Source: Paenibacillus oralis (GTDB lineage: Bacteria > Bacillota > Bacilli > Paenibacillales > Paenibacillaceae). Taken from it: DNA of 64,000 nt. Below the pieces are notes generated by a model, which did not search any database, had not been told where the DNA came from, and saw nothing but the letters and a program-made list of their open reading frames with translations. The first letter of the stretch is position 1, and every line of letters starts with the position of its first letter. The stretch is taken from NCBI RefSeq assembly GCF_003863965.1, contig NZ_RRCN01000002.1, positions 126,569 to 190,568 of the forward strand. Reading direction: 5' to 3'. Positions 41,714 through 51,460 of the stretch are shown here, in pieces. A program made the translations under genes and the position numbers.

Positions 41714-41997
41714 TTGCAACAGGTACCCCTTTGAATTATAATTTAGGTATACCTTAAAGATTCCATTTTTTTATTATCGATCGGAAGGTCGTGCGACGAA
41801 TCCGCATTCTAAAACCCCTTTGGGTTCATTGACATCTGGAACTTTTGTTTCAGTGTGTATAATGTTGAATCGGAGTCGAATGCATGACTTTTTTAATTTT
41901 ATGGGATCTTAATTTCCCTCCCCAAATAGCACTCGGATTTGAGTGATGTAAAAGGACTTGTTCCTGCAGCATCATTCAGACCGGGTGCTTTTTTTAT
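41714..41997 (+). promoter_or_regulatory. Type I leader 6: promoter, bulged hairpin and terminator ahead of addBA
   Basis: TTGCAA, 17 bp, TATAAT (41737-41742), then GTATACCTTAAAG and T-rich. The hairpin at 41782-41804 has outer CGGA/TCCG, inner GTCG/CGAC and 3' loop GAA; CATTCTAAAA follows. A long terminator (AGCACTCGG...CCGGGTGCT then TTTTTTT, 41928-41996) lies before addB. Confidence 0.75.
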
Positions 41998-42077
41998 TTC
42001 AAATTCTCGAAAAGGTGGGTAGCTATAGTTCCAAGTTCAAGGACAACATCACATTTTAATTTGGAGGTAGAGAGTAA

Positions 42078-45000
42078 ATGGCAATTAAATTTATTATCGG
42101 ACGAGCCGGCAGTGGAAAGACGGAGAAATGTTTGAATGAATTCCGTCAAAAATTACTTGAAAGCCCCAGTGGTGACCCACTCATTCTGTTGGTTCCTGAA
42201 CAGGCAACATTCCAAGCAGAACATGCTTTAGTTACCACTCCAGGATTACGTGGGTTACTTAGGGGGCAGGTCTTGTCCTTTCGTCGTTTGGCCTGGCGTG
42301 TGATGCAGGAAACAGGGAATACCATAGGAAACCCCATTGATGACACCGGCAAAAAGATGCTCCTAATGTGGATTCTCCAACAGAAACAAGAAGAGCTTCG
42401 GCTGTTTCATGCATCTGCAGAAAAAATGGGGTTCATCGACAACTTGAATTCTCTTATGAGTGAGCTTGGACGGTACTGTCTTACGCCTGACATGCTCAAA
42501 ACACAGTTGGAGAATATGGTTTCTGATACCGCCGATGAGGTTGTTTTGGAACATAAGCTTCATGATCTCCATCTTGTCTATCGGGAGTTCGAGACACAAC
42601 TAGCCACAAAGTATCTTGATGCAGAGGCATATCTTTCTCATCTAGCCAATCAGCTTCAATTTTCATCCTTAGCGAAAGGTGCGGAGCTATGGATCGACGG
42701 TTTTTATGGGTTCACACCGCAAGAGCTTGAAGTTGTTCTTCAAGCAATGCTTCATTTCAAGAACGTAACCATTACACTTTGCCTGAATCGTCCGTACGAA
42801 TCCGATGAAGAGCCAAACGAGCTTGATTTGTTTTATCCTACAGCGATGACAATGATTCGGATTCAGAAAAAAATTGAACAACTGGGGTTATCCCCCGCCA
42901 TCTACGAGCTGCTTACAGATCACCCACGGTTTACTGACCGTCCAATGCTTGCTCACCTTGAACAGATGTATGAACAACGGTTGAGTGGACGCAGGGTGGC
43001 ATATGACCAACCAGGTGACGAAATCACGATCTACTCTGCTGCAAATCGAAGAGCAGAAGTAGAAGGAGCGGCACGGGAAATCATTAAGATGGTAAGACTC
43101 GACGGGCTTCGGTATCGCGATATCGCGGTTCGGGTTCGGAATATCGAGGAATATGGTGACTTGATCGCCACGACCTTCAAGGATTATGACATTCCATTTT
43201 TCCTTGACCAAAAGCGGACAGTCCTACATCATCCATTGGTCGAATTTATTCGGTCGGCCCTTGAAGTAATATTGAACAATTGGCGCTTTGACTCGGTTTT
43301 CCGGTGTATCAAAACCGATCTTCTCTTGCCGCTCGTCGATGGGAAACTTCCTCGGAAGAACAGCCGGAGAATAGCTAGGAATGAAATGGATGAGCTGGAG
43401 AATCTGGTGCTTGCCTACGGGATTCAAGGTACCCGATGGAACGATACAAAAAACTGGAGCTTTACTAGGTATCGATCCATTGACGATGCGGTACCGGATG
43501 AGGCAGACCCGGTATTTTCAAAACGTATGGATCACTGCAGAAGAACCGTTGCACGTCCCTTGAAGGCTCTTCAGAAGCGAATGAAAGATGCCGTATGTGT
43601 CCGCGACATGATAGAGGCTCTATATCTCTTACTGGAAGAAGCCCAAGTTGCTGAACGGCTTCAACGGTGGAGTGAAGTGGCACTTCTTAACGGTAGGCCG
43701 GAAAAGTCAAAGGAGCACGCTCAAATCTTCGATAACATCATCGATATGTTTGATCAGATGGTGGATATCTTAGGAGACGAGAATGCTACTCCAGAACTTT
43801 TCCGCAAGTTAGTTGAGACGGGTCTCGAAAGTATCAGACAAGGGCTTGTTCCTCCTGCTCTTGATCAAGTACTTATCGGCAGCATAGACAGAACCCGCTC
43901 CGCCCAAGTTGCGGTTGCGATGGTTCTTGGTGTTAATGATGGGGTCCTACCACAAGCAATGAGCGAATCCGGCATCATTACTGAAGCTGAAAGAGAAGCG
44001 TTAACCAACCGCGGCCTACAGCTTGCTGATGGGGCACGTCGAAAGCTTATGGACGAACAATTCCTCATTTACACGGTGCTTTGCTCACCATCGAAGCGAC
44101 TTTGGTTGAGTTACCCGCTGGCGGATGAAGAAGGCATGACGTTGCTCTCATCAGAGGTGATCAAGCATACGAAAATGCTTTTTCCGTACGCTAAATCCAG
44201 TCAGCTTCATTCCGAACCCGAGTCGACGATGAGTGAAAGCGAGCAAGCCAGTTACATCTCCACACCTTCTAAGACAATCTCCTATCTTCTTGTTCAACTG
44301 AAGCAATGGATGCGAGGCGAGTCTTTGTCGGATATATGGTTCGATGTTTACAACTGGTACCTAAAGCATCCCGAGTGGAATAAAAAGCTGGCAATCCTGA
44401 CAGGGGCGCTTGCGTACACGAACGAAGAAAAGCCTCTCCCGGCTTTCACAAGCCGACTTCTCTACGGAGATCAGCTTGTTTCAAGCGTCTCGCGCATGGA
44501 ACTCTTTGTTGCATGTCCTTTCAGTCATTTTGCGCTTAACGGATTGAAGTTGAAAGAAAGAAAGGTATTCCGTCTGGAGGCACCCGACATAGGAGAACTC
44601 TATCACGCGGCATTGAGTAATCTCTTCAAGGAACTCCAGGAGAAGAAAATAACCTTGGGTAGCCTAAATCGAGAAGAATTGCTAAGTAAGACATCTGAGA
44701 TTGTGGAGCGATTAACACCACGTCTTCAGAACGAAATTCTTACAAGCTCACATCGTCATCGCCACATTGCAAGGAAACTTACGAATGTGCTCCAATCATC
44801 TGCTCTTGCGCTGCATGAGCATGACAAGAGAGGGGTTTTCCATCCGGTTGGCCTTGAACTTGCATTCGGCCCGAACGAACAACTTCCTGCACTTCAAATC
44901 GACCTGCAAGACGGACGTATCATGGAGGTTATCGGACGTATTGATCGAATTGATGTCGCGCAACTGGAGAACGACTCGCTCCTTCGGATTATCGATTATA

Positions 45001-45611
45001 AATCGAGTGCAAAAAGCTTGGAGCTCGACGAAGTTTTCCATGGCTTGTCCCTTCAAACGCTAACCTACCTTGATGTAGCCATTAGCAATTCGGAGAAATG
45101 GCTGGGTATGAAAACTTCGCCGGCCGGTGTACTGTACTTTCATGTACATAATCCGATGATTTCAAACTCGAACCCTTTGACTGAGGATTCCGTGGTGAAA
45201 GAGAAGCGTAAAAGCTTCAAAATGAGCGGACTTGTCCTTGCAGACCATGAGGTGGTTCGCATGATGGACAGTGAGGTACAAACTGGTCATTCCGAGCTTA
45301 TTCCTGTGGGATTGAAGAAAGACGGTGGATTCTATAGCAATTCGTCCATCGCATCGGCTCCACAATGGGACAAGCTTTCGCAACACGTCCGGGAGACCAT
45401 TGGAAAAATCGGAATGGAAATTGTGAACGGTAAAGTGGATATTTCTCCGTGTCGGACCAGCAAGAAGACAGCTTGCGACTATTGCCCCATTAAACCAGTC
45501 TGCAAGTTTGATTCGCAATTCGAAGGGAATAACCACAATGTCCTGAAGGGTATGTCGAACGATGAAGTTTGGCAGGCGCTTTACTCTAAGAGAACGGAAG
45601 AAACGGATTGA
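42078..45611 (+). CDS. addB: ATP-dependent helicase/nuclease subunit B
   Basis: 1177 residues, normal AddB length. Walker A GRAGSGKT is at residues 8-15, followed by VPEQATFQAEHALV. The C-terminal nuclease domain has the iron-sulfur Cys set: one in FVACPFSHFAL (~813) and the rest in ACDYCPIKPVC (~1133-1141), with GRIDRIDV and IIDYKSSAK as nuclease motifs. AddB pairs with AddA to resect double-strand ends and load RecA. It is found here on a mobile element behind a type I leader, whereas chromosomal copies usually sit by sbcCD. Confidence 0.95.
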   Translation: MAIKFIIGRAGSGKTEKCLNEFRQKLLESPSGDPLILLVPEQATFQAEHALVTTPGLRGLLRGQVLSFRRLAWRVMQETGNTIGNPIDDTGKKMLLMWILQQKQEELRLFHASAEKMGFIDNLNSLMSELGRYCLTPDMLKTQLENMVSDTADEVVLEHKLHDLHLVYREFETQLATKYLDAEAYLSHLANQLQFSSLAKGAELWIDGFYGFTPQELEVVLQAMLHFKNVTITLCLNRPYESDEEPNELDLFYPTAMTMIRIQKKIEQLGLSPAIYELLTDHPRFTDRPMLAHLEQMYEQRLSGRRVAYDQPGDEITIYSAANRRAEVEGAAREIIKMVRLDGLRYRDIAVRVRNIEEYGDLIATTFKDYDIPFFLDQKRTVLHHPLVEFIRSALEVILNNWRFDSVFRCIKTDLLLPLVDGKLPRKNSRRIARNEMDELENLVLAYGIQGTRWNDTKNWSFTRYRSIDDAVPDEADPVFSKRMDHCRRTVARPLKALQKRMKDAVCVRDMIEALYLLLEEAQVAERLQRWSEVALLNGRPEKSKEHAQIFDNIIDMFDQMVDILGDENATPELFRKLVETGLESIRQGLVPPALDQVLIGSIDRTRSAQVAVAMVLGVNDGVLPQAMSESGIITEAEREALTNRGLQLADGARRKLMDEQFLIYTVLCSPSKRLWLSYPLADEEGMTLLSSEVIKHTKMLFPYAKSSQLHSEPESTMSESEQASYISTPSKTISYLLVQLKQWMRGESLSDIWFDVYNWYLKHPEWNKKLAILTGALAYTNEEKPLPAFTSRLLYGDQLVSSVSRMELFVACPFSHFALNGLKLKERKVFRLEAPDIGELYHAALSNLFKELQEKKITLGSLNREELLSKTSEIVERLTPRLQNEILTSSHRHRHIARKLTNVLQSSALALHEHDKRGVFHPVGLELAFGPNEQLPALQIDLQDGRIMEVIGRIDRIDVAQLENDSLLRIIDYKSSAKSLELDEVFHGLSLQTLTYLDVAISNSEKWLGMKTSPAGVLYFHVHNPMISNSNPLTEDSVVKEKRKSFKMSGLVLADHEVVRMMDSEVQTGHSELIPVGLKKDGGFYSNSSIASAPQWDKLSQHVRETIGKIGMEIVNGKVDISPCRTSKKTACDYCPIKPVCKFDSQFEGNNHNVLKGMSNDEVWQALYSKRTEETD

Positions 45612-45640
45612 CGAAATTTAATCGGGAAGGGAAGAGACAA

Positions 45641-48600
45641 ATGTCTATAACGGCTCCTACACCAAGCAAGTGGACCGAGGACCAATTGAAAGCGATCAAT
45701 GAGAAGGGGAAAGATATTCTTGTCGCTGCAGCTGCCGGCTCCGGGAAAACAGCGGTGCTTGTGGAACGGATCATCAAAAAAATCAGCAACCCGATCAGTC
45801 CAGTGAATGTTGATGAGCTTTTGGTTGCCACTTTTACCAAAGCTGCAGCTGCCGAAATGAGGGAACGGATTAGGGAAGCTCTTGAAAAAGAGATTTTCCA
45901 AGATCCTGACAATGCACATGTTCGCCGACAATTGGCATTGATCAACCGTGCTTCGATTACGACCTTGCATTCATTTTGCAAAGACGTAATCAAGCGCTAC
46001 TACCAAACCATCGAACTTGACCCAGGCTTCAGGGTTGCAAATGAGATCGAGTCATCTATGATCCGCCAAGACGTTCTGGACTCCTTGATGGAAGAAAAGT
46101 ATGAAATGATGGCAACTGGAGATTCGTTCTGGTCCCTAGTGGAATGGTTTGGTGGTGAGCGAGATGATACTGCATTGTTCCGACTGGTTCAGCAACTATA
46201 TGATGCTTCTCGTAGCCATCTGAAACCTGATGAATGGCTTCGTCAAATGGCGTTTCAATTTGATGGACCAGAAGCGGGTGAGAGCTGGTTTGCCAGTCTG
46301 ATGCTTGATGTTCGTCTTGAACTTCAAAGCATTCTCGCAACGCTTAACGAAGCGCTTCATGTTGCGACCTCTCCCAGTGGTCCGCTTCCGTATGTCGACA
46401 ATCTTCAAAGTGAACTGACTTCGGTTAATTCCTTAATAGCTGCATCAGAAACGACTTGGGAGAGACTTTATCAAAGTCTTCAGTTGAACGTCTTTGATCG
46501 ACTGAAGCCTTGCAAGAAGGATGCCTTTGATGAAGGGATGATCCAACAGGTCAAGGATTATCGTGATGCTGCCAAGAAAGGCCTAGAAAAGATTAAAGAG
46601 GACCTGTTTAAGCGTTCTCTCGAACAGTACCGTTTCGAATTTGTTTCGATGGCTCCTATCATGCGCGAATTGGTTGAGCTTGTTATTTTGTTCGCTGCTC
46701 GCTACCAATTGGCCAAGAATGAGAAGAACCTCGTGGATTTCTCAGACCTTGAACATTTTTGCTTAAAGGTTTTGAGTGAGGAGAAAGAAGAAGGCGTTTT
46801 GACTCCTTCAGCTGCGGCCTTATCCTACAAGAAGCAATTTCAAGAAGTGCTTTTGGATGAGTATCAGGACACAAACCGGGTGCAAGAGGCAATCGTTACT
46901 CTAATCAGCCGACAAGAGCCCGGGAATCGGTTCATGGTAGGCGATGTTAAACAGTCGGTGTATCGTTTCCGCCTTGCAGAACCTGGCTTGTTTTTAGAAA
47001 AATATAATCGGTTCCGTAAGGATGGGAGTGGTGATGGACTAAGGATTGATCTTGCTCAAAACTTCCGAAGCCGCCGCGAGGTAATCCACGCTGCCAACTT
47101 CATCTTCCGCCAGATAATGAGTGAGCGAGTCGGTGAAGTTCCTTATGACAAGGATGCAGAACTCATATATGGTGCTAATTATCCTGAAGATCTGTCGCCG
47201 GAAATGAGTTATAATACGGAGCTCTTGCTCATTAATCGAAATAAAGGGGGCGGTTCTGAACCATCTATCTTTGATCAACCTGGTTCAGAGGATGCCGGTG
47301 AGTTCCTACAGGATGAGGCTGAAGACCTTGAGCCCGCCCGCATGGAAGCAAAAGTGGTTGCCCAAGAAATCAAAAAGCTGATGGGGCTTTACGATGGGGA
47401 AAGGTTCCGTGTATTTGATAAGAAGCTCGGTGATCTTCGGCCGATAACTTACCGTGACATCGTGGTTTTAATGCGGTCACCCCAAGCTTCCTCGCCCTTG
47501 TTTATTGACGAGCTGAAGCTTCAAGGAATACCCGCATATGCAGAGATAAACACAGGATACTTTACGGCTAGCGAGGTTGAAACAATGCTCTCGCTCCTGC
47601 AGGTCATCGACAACCCATATCAGGACATACCTCTTGCTGCAGTGCTGCGTTCTCCCTTGGCCGGCTTAACCGCAGACGATTTGGCTAAGGTTCGATCGAC
47701 ACATCGCAGAGGTGATTTCTACGAGGCCGTCGTAAAGTATGTGGGAGAAGAGCTTCCATCCGACCAGTTCCCAGAAGACATGCAACTGTCCATTTTGGAA
47801 GCCGCGGCGGAAGGCGAAGTACCTTCGGTATCCACTGCCCCAACCGTTAGCGACGAGCTTGCATCAAAGCTTTCTTCCTTCCTAAGACAGCTGGAGGCGT
47901 GGAGAACTGAAGCAAGAGAGGGCTCCCTTGCCGATCTCATTTGGCGGATTTATCGGGATACCAATTTCTACGATTTCGTTGGAGGACTTCCTGGTGGTGT
48001 ACAGCGGCAGGCAAATTTAAAAGGCCTTTACGATCGAGCCCGGCAGTACGAAGCGACCTCCTTCCGTGGACTCTTTCGTTTCTTGCGTTTTATTTCACGG
48101 ATGAAAGAAGCAGGAAACGATCTCGGTACTGCTAAGTCAATAGGTGAGCAGGAAGATGTCGTACGCCTCATGTCGATCCACAAAAGTAAGGGCTTGGAGT
48201 TTCCAGTAGTGTTTGTGGCTGGCATGGCGAAGCAATTCAACCAACAGGACCTGAACGGCCATTTCCTCATTCATAAGGAACTTGGATTTGGTCCTAAATT
48301 CGTAGATACGGATCTTCGAGTAAGTTATCCGTCACTTTCTTCCTTGGCAATTAAGAGGAAAATGAGAATGGAGATGCTGGCCGAAGAAATGCGAGTTCTA
48401 TATGTTGCACTTACGCGACCACGCGAGAAAATGTACCTTGTCGGAGCAGTTCGTAATCTGGAAAAGCAGATTCAAGCATGGTCGAAACATATTCTCCATA
48501 AAGGAATACTTCTACCGGACCATGACCTTGCCAGAGCGACCTGTTACCTCGATTGGATTGGGCCTGCACTCGTGCGTCATCCAGATGCATCCATCTTCCG

Positions 48601-49555
48601 AAATATGACGGGATTTGGTTACGCCGAAGCTCTCGAAGATGAAGAGTCAAAATGGACCATCCGGATTATCGAACCATCTTCATTAGTAAACGCTGATGTA
48701 TCTTCGCTCATTTCGGAAGTTGACGAAGTTGTCAGAAATCAACTAATCGACGAGGTGATGAACCATCGACCAATTGTTGGGGTAACGACAGCTTTCAAAG
48801 CGGATATTGAATCTCGCCTAAATTGGGATTATCCGCTTGCTGTTGGATCTACCGTCTTTTCCAAGACTTCTGTCACTGAACTCAAGCGGATTGGTGAGAT
48901 AAATCCGATGATGAGGGACTCTTTGACTGAAGATGGATGGAATGCATCAACGTTTACAGCGGGTAAAAAGGAATCGAACATTGCATCTGTTGCTTCTCGC
49001 CGGCCGCGCTTTATGGAAGAAAGAAAGATGACGCCTGTAGAACGGGGAACAGTTTATCACACCGTCATGCAAAATCTTCCTCTAAATAAAGGGAGCATGA
49101 CCGTAGAAGATATCCGTGGAGCACTGGATACGATGGTCAATAAGAGACTGTTTACAGCAGACCAGGCAAACGCCGTTGAGATCGAACAAATCGAACAATT
49201 CTTCAAACAGGATATTGGATCGCGCATCCTTCAAGCAAAAAATGTCATGAGGGAGATCCCATTCAGCTACGGGTTGTCTGCAGCGGATATTTACCCTGAT
49301 GTGGACGGACAAGTTGCTGACGAGATTATCCTCACTCAAGGGGTTATTGACTGCTTGTTCGAAGAGGAAGAGGGCTTAATCCTCCTAGATTATAAGACCG
49401 ACTCCACAAGGGGGAAGACGTTGAACCAACTCATTGATAAATACCGCCTGCAGATCAATCTGTACGAAAGAGCAATCGAAGACACCTGGAAGCGTCCAGT
49501 CATTGAGAAGTACTTGTACTTCTTTGACGGAGGACAGTTAATTGAATTGAAATAA
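45641..49555 (+). CDS. addA: ATP-dependent helicase/nuclease subunit A
   Basis: 1304 residues from the ATG behind GAAGGGAAGAG; a TTG at 45608 overlapping the addB stop is an alternative. It is a UvrD-type helicase: Walker A AAAGSGKT (~30-37), LLVATFTKAAAAEM, LLDEYQDTNRVQ (Walker B), VKQSVYRFR, LMSIHKSKGLEFPVVF, LYVALTRPREK. The C-terminal nuclease domain has GTVYHTVMQ and VIDCLFEEEEGLILLDYKTD. It completes AddAB. All main motifs are present, so the enzyme is likely active. Confidence 0.96.
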   Translation: MSITAPTPSKWTEDQLKAINEKGKDILVAAAAGSGKTAVLVERIIKKISNPISPVNVDELLVATFTKAAAAEMRERIREALEKEIFQDPDNAHVRRQLALINRASITTLHSFCKDVIKRYYQTIELDPGFRVANEIESSMIRQDVLDSLMEEKYEMMATGDSFWSLVEWFGGERDDTALFRLVQQLYDASRSHLKPDEWLRQMAFQFDGPEAGESWFASLMLDVRLELQSILATLNEALHVATSPSGPLPYVDNLQSELTSVNSLIAASETTWERLYQSLQLNVFDRLKPCKKDAFDEGMIQQVKDYRDAAKKGLEKIKEDLFKRSLEQYRFEFVSMAPIMRELVELVILFAARYQLAKNEKNLVDFSDLEHFCLKVLSEEKEEGVLTPSAAALSYKKQFQEVLLDEYQDTNRVQEAIVTLISRQEPGNRFMVGDVKQSVYRFRLAEPGLFLEKYNRFRKDGSGDGLRIDLAQNFRSRREVIHAANFIFRQIMSERVGEVPYDKDAELIYGANYPEDLSPEMSYNTELLLINRNKGGGSEPSIFDQPGSEDAGEFLQDEAEDLEPARMEAKVVAQEIKKLMGLYDGERFRVFDKKLGDLRPITYRDIVVLMRSPQASSPLFIDELKLQGIPAYAEINTGYFTASEVETMLSLLQVIDNPYQDIPLAAVLRSPLAGLTADDLAKVRSTHRRGDFYEAVVKYVGEELPSDQFPEDMQLSILEAAAEGEVPSVSTAPTVSDELASKLSSFLRQLEAWRTEAREGSLADLIWRIYRDTNFYDFVGGLPGGVQRQANLKGLYDRARQYEATSFRGLFRFLRFISRMKEAGNDLGTAKSIGEQEDVVRLMSIHKSKGLEFPVVFVAGMAKQFNQQDLNGHFLIHKELGFGPKFVDTDLRVSYPSLSSLAIKRKMRMEMLAEEMRVLYVALTRPREKMYLVGAVRNLEKQIQAWSKHILHKGILLPDHDLARATCYLDWIGPALVRHPDASIFRNMTGFGYAEALEDEESKWTIRIIEPSSLVNADVSSLISEVDEVVRNQLIDEVMNHRPIVGVTTAFKADIESRLNWDYPLAVGSTVFSKTSVTELKRIGEINPMMRDSLTEDGWNASTFTAGKKESNIASVASRRPRFMEERKMTPVERGTVYHTVMQNLPLNKGSMTVEDIRGALDTMVNKRLFTADQANAVEIEQIEQFFKQDIGSRILQAKNVMREIPFSYGLSAADIYPDVDGQVADEIILTQGVIDCLFEEEEGLILLDYKTDSTRGKTLNQLIDKYRLQINLYERAIEDTWKRPVIEKYLYFFDGGQLIELK

Positions 49556-49559
49556 AAAG

Positions 49560-49588
49560 AAAGAGGCTTTCCTTTTTGGAGGCCTCTT
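49560..49588 (+). terminator. addBA terminator, split by an IS256 insertion
   Basis: AAAGAGGC and GGCCTCTT form a stem that would be followed by TTTT; the T-run now lies beyond the IS at 50951 onward. Without the IS the order is AAAGAGGC, loop, GGCCTCTTTTTG. Confidence 0.75.
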
Positions 49589-50946
49589 GAGTCTGTAAAA
49601 TAGTTTGTGTAAACTCCAAAACCTATTAAAATGGAACTAATAGAAAGGTTGGGAGAATACATGGGACTTTGGACGAAACAACAGTTGCGCGACTTCATTA
49701 AAGAGAATAATCTGGTAACGGCACAGGATGCTCAAAACGCATTAAAGAACCTGTTTGCAGAAACAATCCAGGAGATGCTCGAAGCGGAGATGGAAACACA
49801 TCTGGGCTATGCCAAGCACGACATCACGGCGAAAGCGACGTCAAACAGCCGTAATGGCAAAAGCAAGAAAACTGTCGTCAGTGAGTATGGTGAGCAAGAA
49901 ATAATCGTACCCCGTGATCGCTTGGGCGAGTTTGAACCGCTTGTGGTGAAGAAGCATCAGTCCAATGTCACAGGCATTGAGGAACAGATCATTGCGCTTT
50001 ACGCGAAGGGCGTCAGCACGCGTGAAATTCAAGATCATCTACAGCAGTTGTATGGCATCGAAGTCTCCCCGACACTGATCTCGAACGTGACGAACAAGGT
50101 TATCCCTATGGTTAAGGAATGGCAAAATCGGCCGCTACAGAGCGTATATGCCGTTGTTTTTCTCGACGCCATTCATTTCAAAGTGAAGCAAGACGGAGCT
50201 ATTGTCAACAAGGCGGCTTACATGGTCATCGGCATCGATCTGGACGGGAATAAAGACGTCCTAGGCATGTGGATTGGCGAAAACGAGTCGGCCAAGTTCT
50301 GGCTCAATGTCTTGAACGAGTTAAAAAACCGCGGCGTACAAGACATTCTCATTACGTGTGTCGATAATCTAACCGGTTTCTCGCAAGCGATAAGCGCTTG
50401 TTATCCCGCTACAGAGATTCAGAAGTGCATCATCCATCAAATCCGTAATTCAACGCGCTACGTGTCCTACAAGGACTTGAAGAAGGTGACGGCCGATCTG
50501 AAGCCGATCTACAAAGCAGCAACCGAAGAAGCGGCGCTTGTGGAGCTAGATCGCTTTGAGGAGGAGTGGGGCAAAAAGTATCCACTGATCGTCCGTTCTT
50601 GGCGCAACAACTGGAGCGAGCTCGCTACATTCTTCAAGTACCCGCCGGAAATTCGCAAGTTGATCTACACCACGAACATGATCGAGAGTTATCACCGTCA
50701 ACTGCGCAAAGTGACGAAAGGCAAAAGCATCTTTCCGAGCGACGAGGCTCTCCTTAAAATGCTGTATTTATCCACAATGGACGTTGTACGGAAATGGACG
50801 GGCCGTGTTCAGAACTGGGGACAAATGCTGCTACAGTTTTCGGTTTTCTTCCCTGATCGCGTGGGTCAGCACTTGAGGTAGGGGGGCGGAGTCCCCCTCT
50901 AAGCATCACCCTCTACATTCGTTTACACAAAATTCTTGACAGACCC
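49589..50946 (+). mobile_element. IS256-family insertion sequence, 1358 bp
   Basis: The ends are imperfect inverted repeats: GAGTCTGTAAAATAG with TTTGTGTAAAC on the left, and on the right (reverse complement) GGGTCTGTCAAGAAT with TTTGTGTAAAC. It is flanked by the 8-bp direct repeat GGCCTCTT (49581-49588 and 50947-50954), so the insertion is recent. It sits in the addBA terminator. Confidence 0.92.
49661..50881 (+). CDS. IS256-family transposase
   Basis: 406 residues from the ATG behind GGGAG; a frame from 49631 is also open. It has VVFLDAIHFKV and ITCVDNLTGF as the two Asp segments and IYTTNMIESYHRQLRK with the Glu, the DDE layout of mutator-type IS256 enzymes. The protein cuts and joins the IS ends. 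Full length and apparently intact. Confidence 0.95.
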   Translation: MGLWTKQQLRDFIKENNLVTAQDAQNALKNLFAETIQEMLEAEMETHLGYAKHDITAKATSNSRNGKSKKTVVSEYGEQEIIVPRDRLGEFEPLVVKKHQSNVTGIEEQIIALYAKGVSTREIQDHLQQLYGIEVSPTLISNVTNKVIPMVKEWQNRPLQSVYAVVFLDAIHFKVKQDGAIVNKAAYMVIGIDLDGNKDVLGMWIGENESAKFWLNVLNELKNRGVQDILITCVDNLTGFSQAISACYPATEIQKCIIHQIRNSTRYVSYKDLKKVTADLKPIYKAATEEAALVELDRFEEEWGKKYPLIVRSWRNNWSELATFFKYPPEIRKLIYTTNMIESYHRQLRKVTKGKSIFPSDEALLKMLYLSTMDVVRKWTGRVQNWGQMLLQFSVFFPDRVGQHLR

Positions 50947-51011
50947 GGCCTCTTTTTGATTTGGTGTCAGCTTAGATTTTGTGCAATTGATGCTTAGTCA
51001 CAATCGACAAG

Positions 51012-51380
51012 TTATTCCATGTCTTTATATAGATAGATCACATTGGAGCTTTCCTTGTTTATTTCTCTCACGAGTTCTGTGAATTTCTCAATAGTAACAT
51101 TCATTTCATTGATTTCTTTCTCAGTGTACTTTCCTAACAATTCAATTATTGGGATTTTATTTTCTGGAATAGGTATATCTTCATGATATTCTAACTTAAT
51201 CGAGACCCACCCTTGTTTTGCTTCCAATACATTCTTTAATGCTTCCTGAATTGTTATACCATCGCTCTTGCAACCTTTTAGCATCGGTATATTTGCAATG
51301 TAGTATCTTTCAACCCCATCATCAAACACTTTTAAAGTAATAGGGTGCGGCATTGCTACATAAGTTTGTTCTTCTCTCAT
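51012..51380 (-). CDS. HicB-like antitoxin-domain protein
   Basis: 122 residues. YYIANIPMLKGCKSDGITIQEALKN and VSIKLEYHEDIPIPE follow the HicB pattern (partial RNase-H fold). HicB neutralises HicA toxin, but no HicA is next to it; it may be a solitary regulator. Confidence 0.6.
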   Translation of the reverse strand: MREEQTYVAMPHPITLKVFDDGVERYYIANIPMLKGCKSDGITIQEALKNVLEAKQGWVSIKLEYHEDIPIPENKIPIIELLGKYTEKEINEMNVTIEKFTELVREINKESSNVIYLYKDME

Positions 51381-51460
51381 GGTTTGATATTCCTTATCCT
51401 TTCCTCTGTTTCTCGTTGTATGTTATCGTTACGTTTTGCTCGCTCAGCGTCCTGATGTAG

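Noticed and set aside
51012..51380. A complete HicAB toxin-antitoxin pair
   Set aside because: Only the HicB-like half is present; no short HicA-like double-stranded RNA-binding frame was found beside it.
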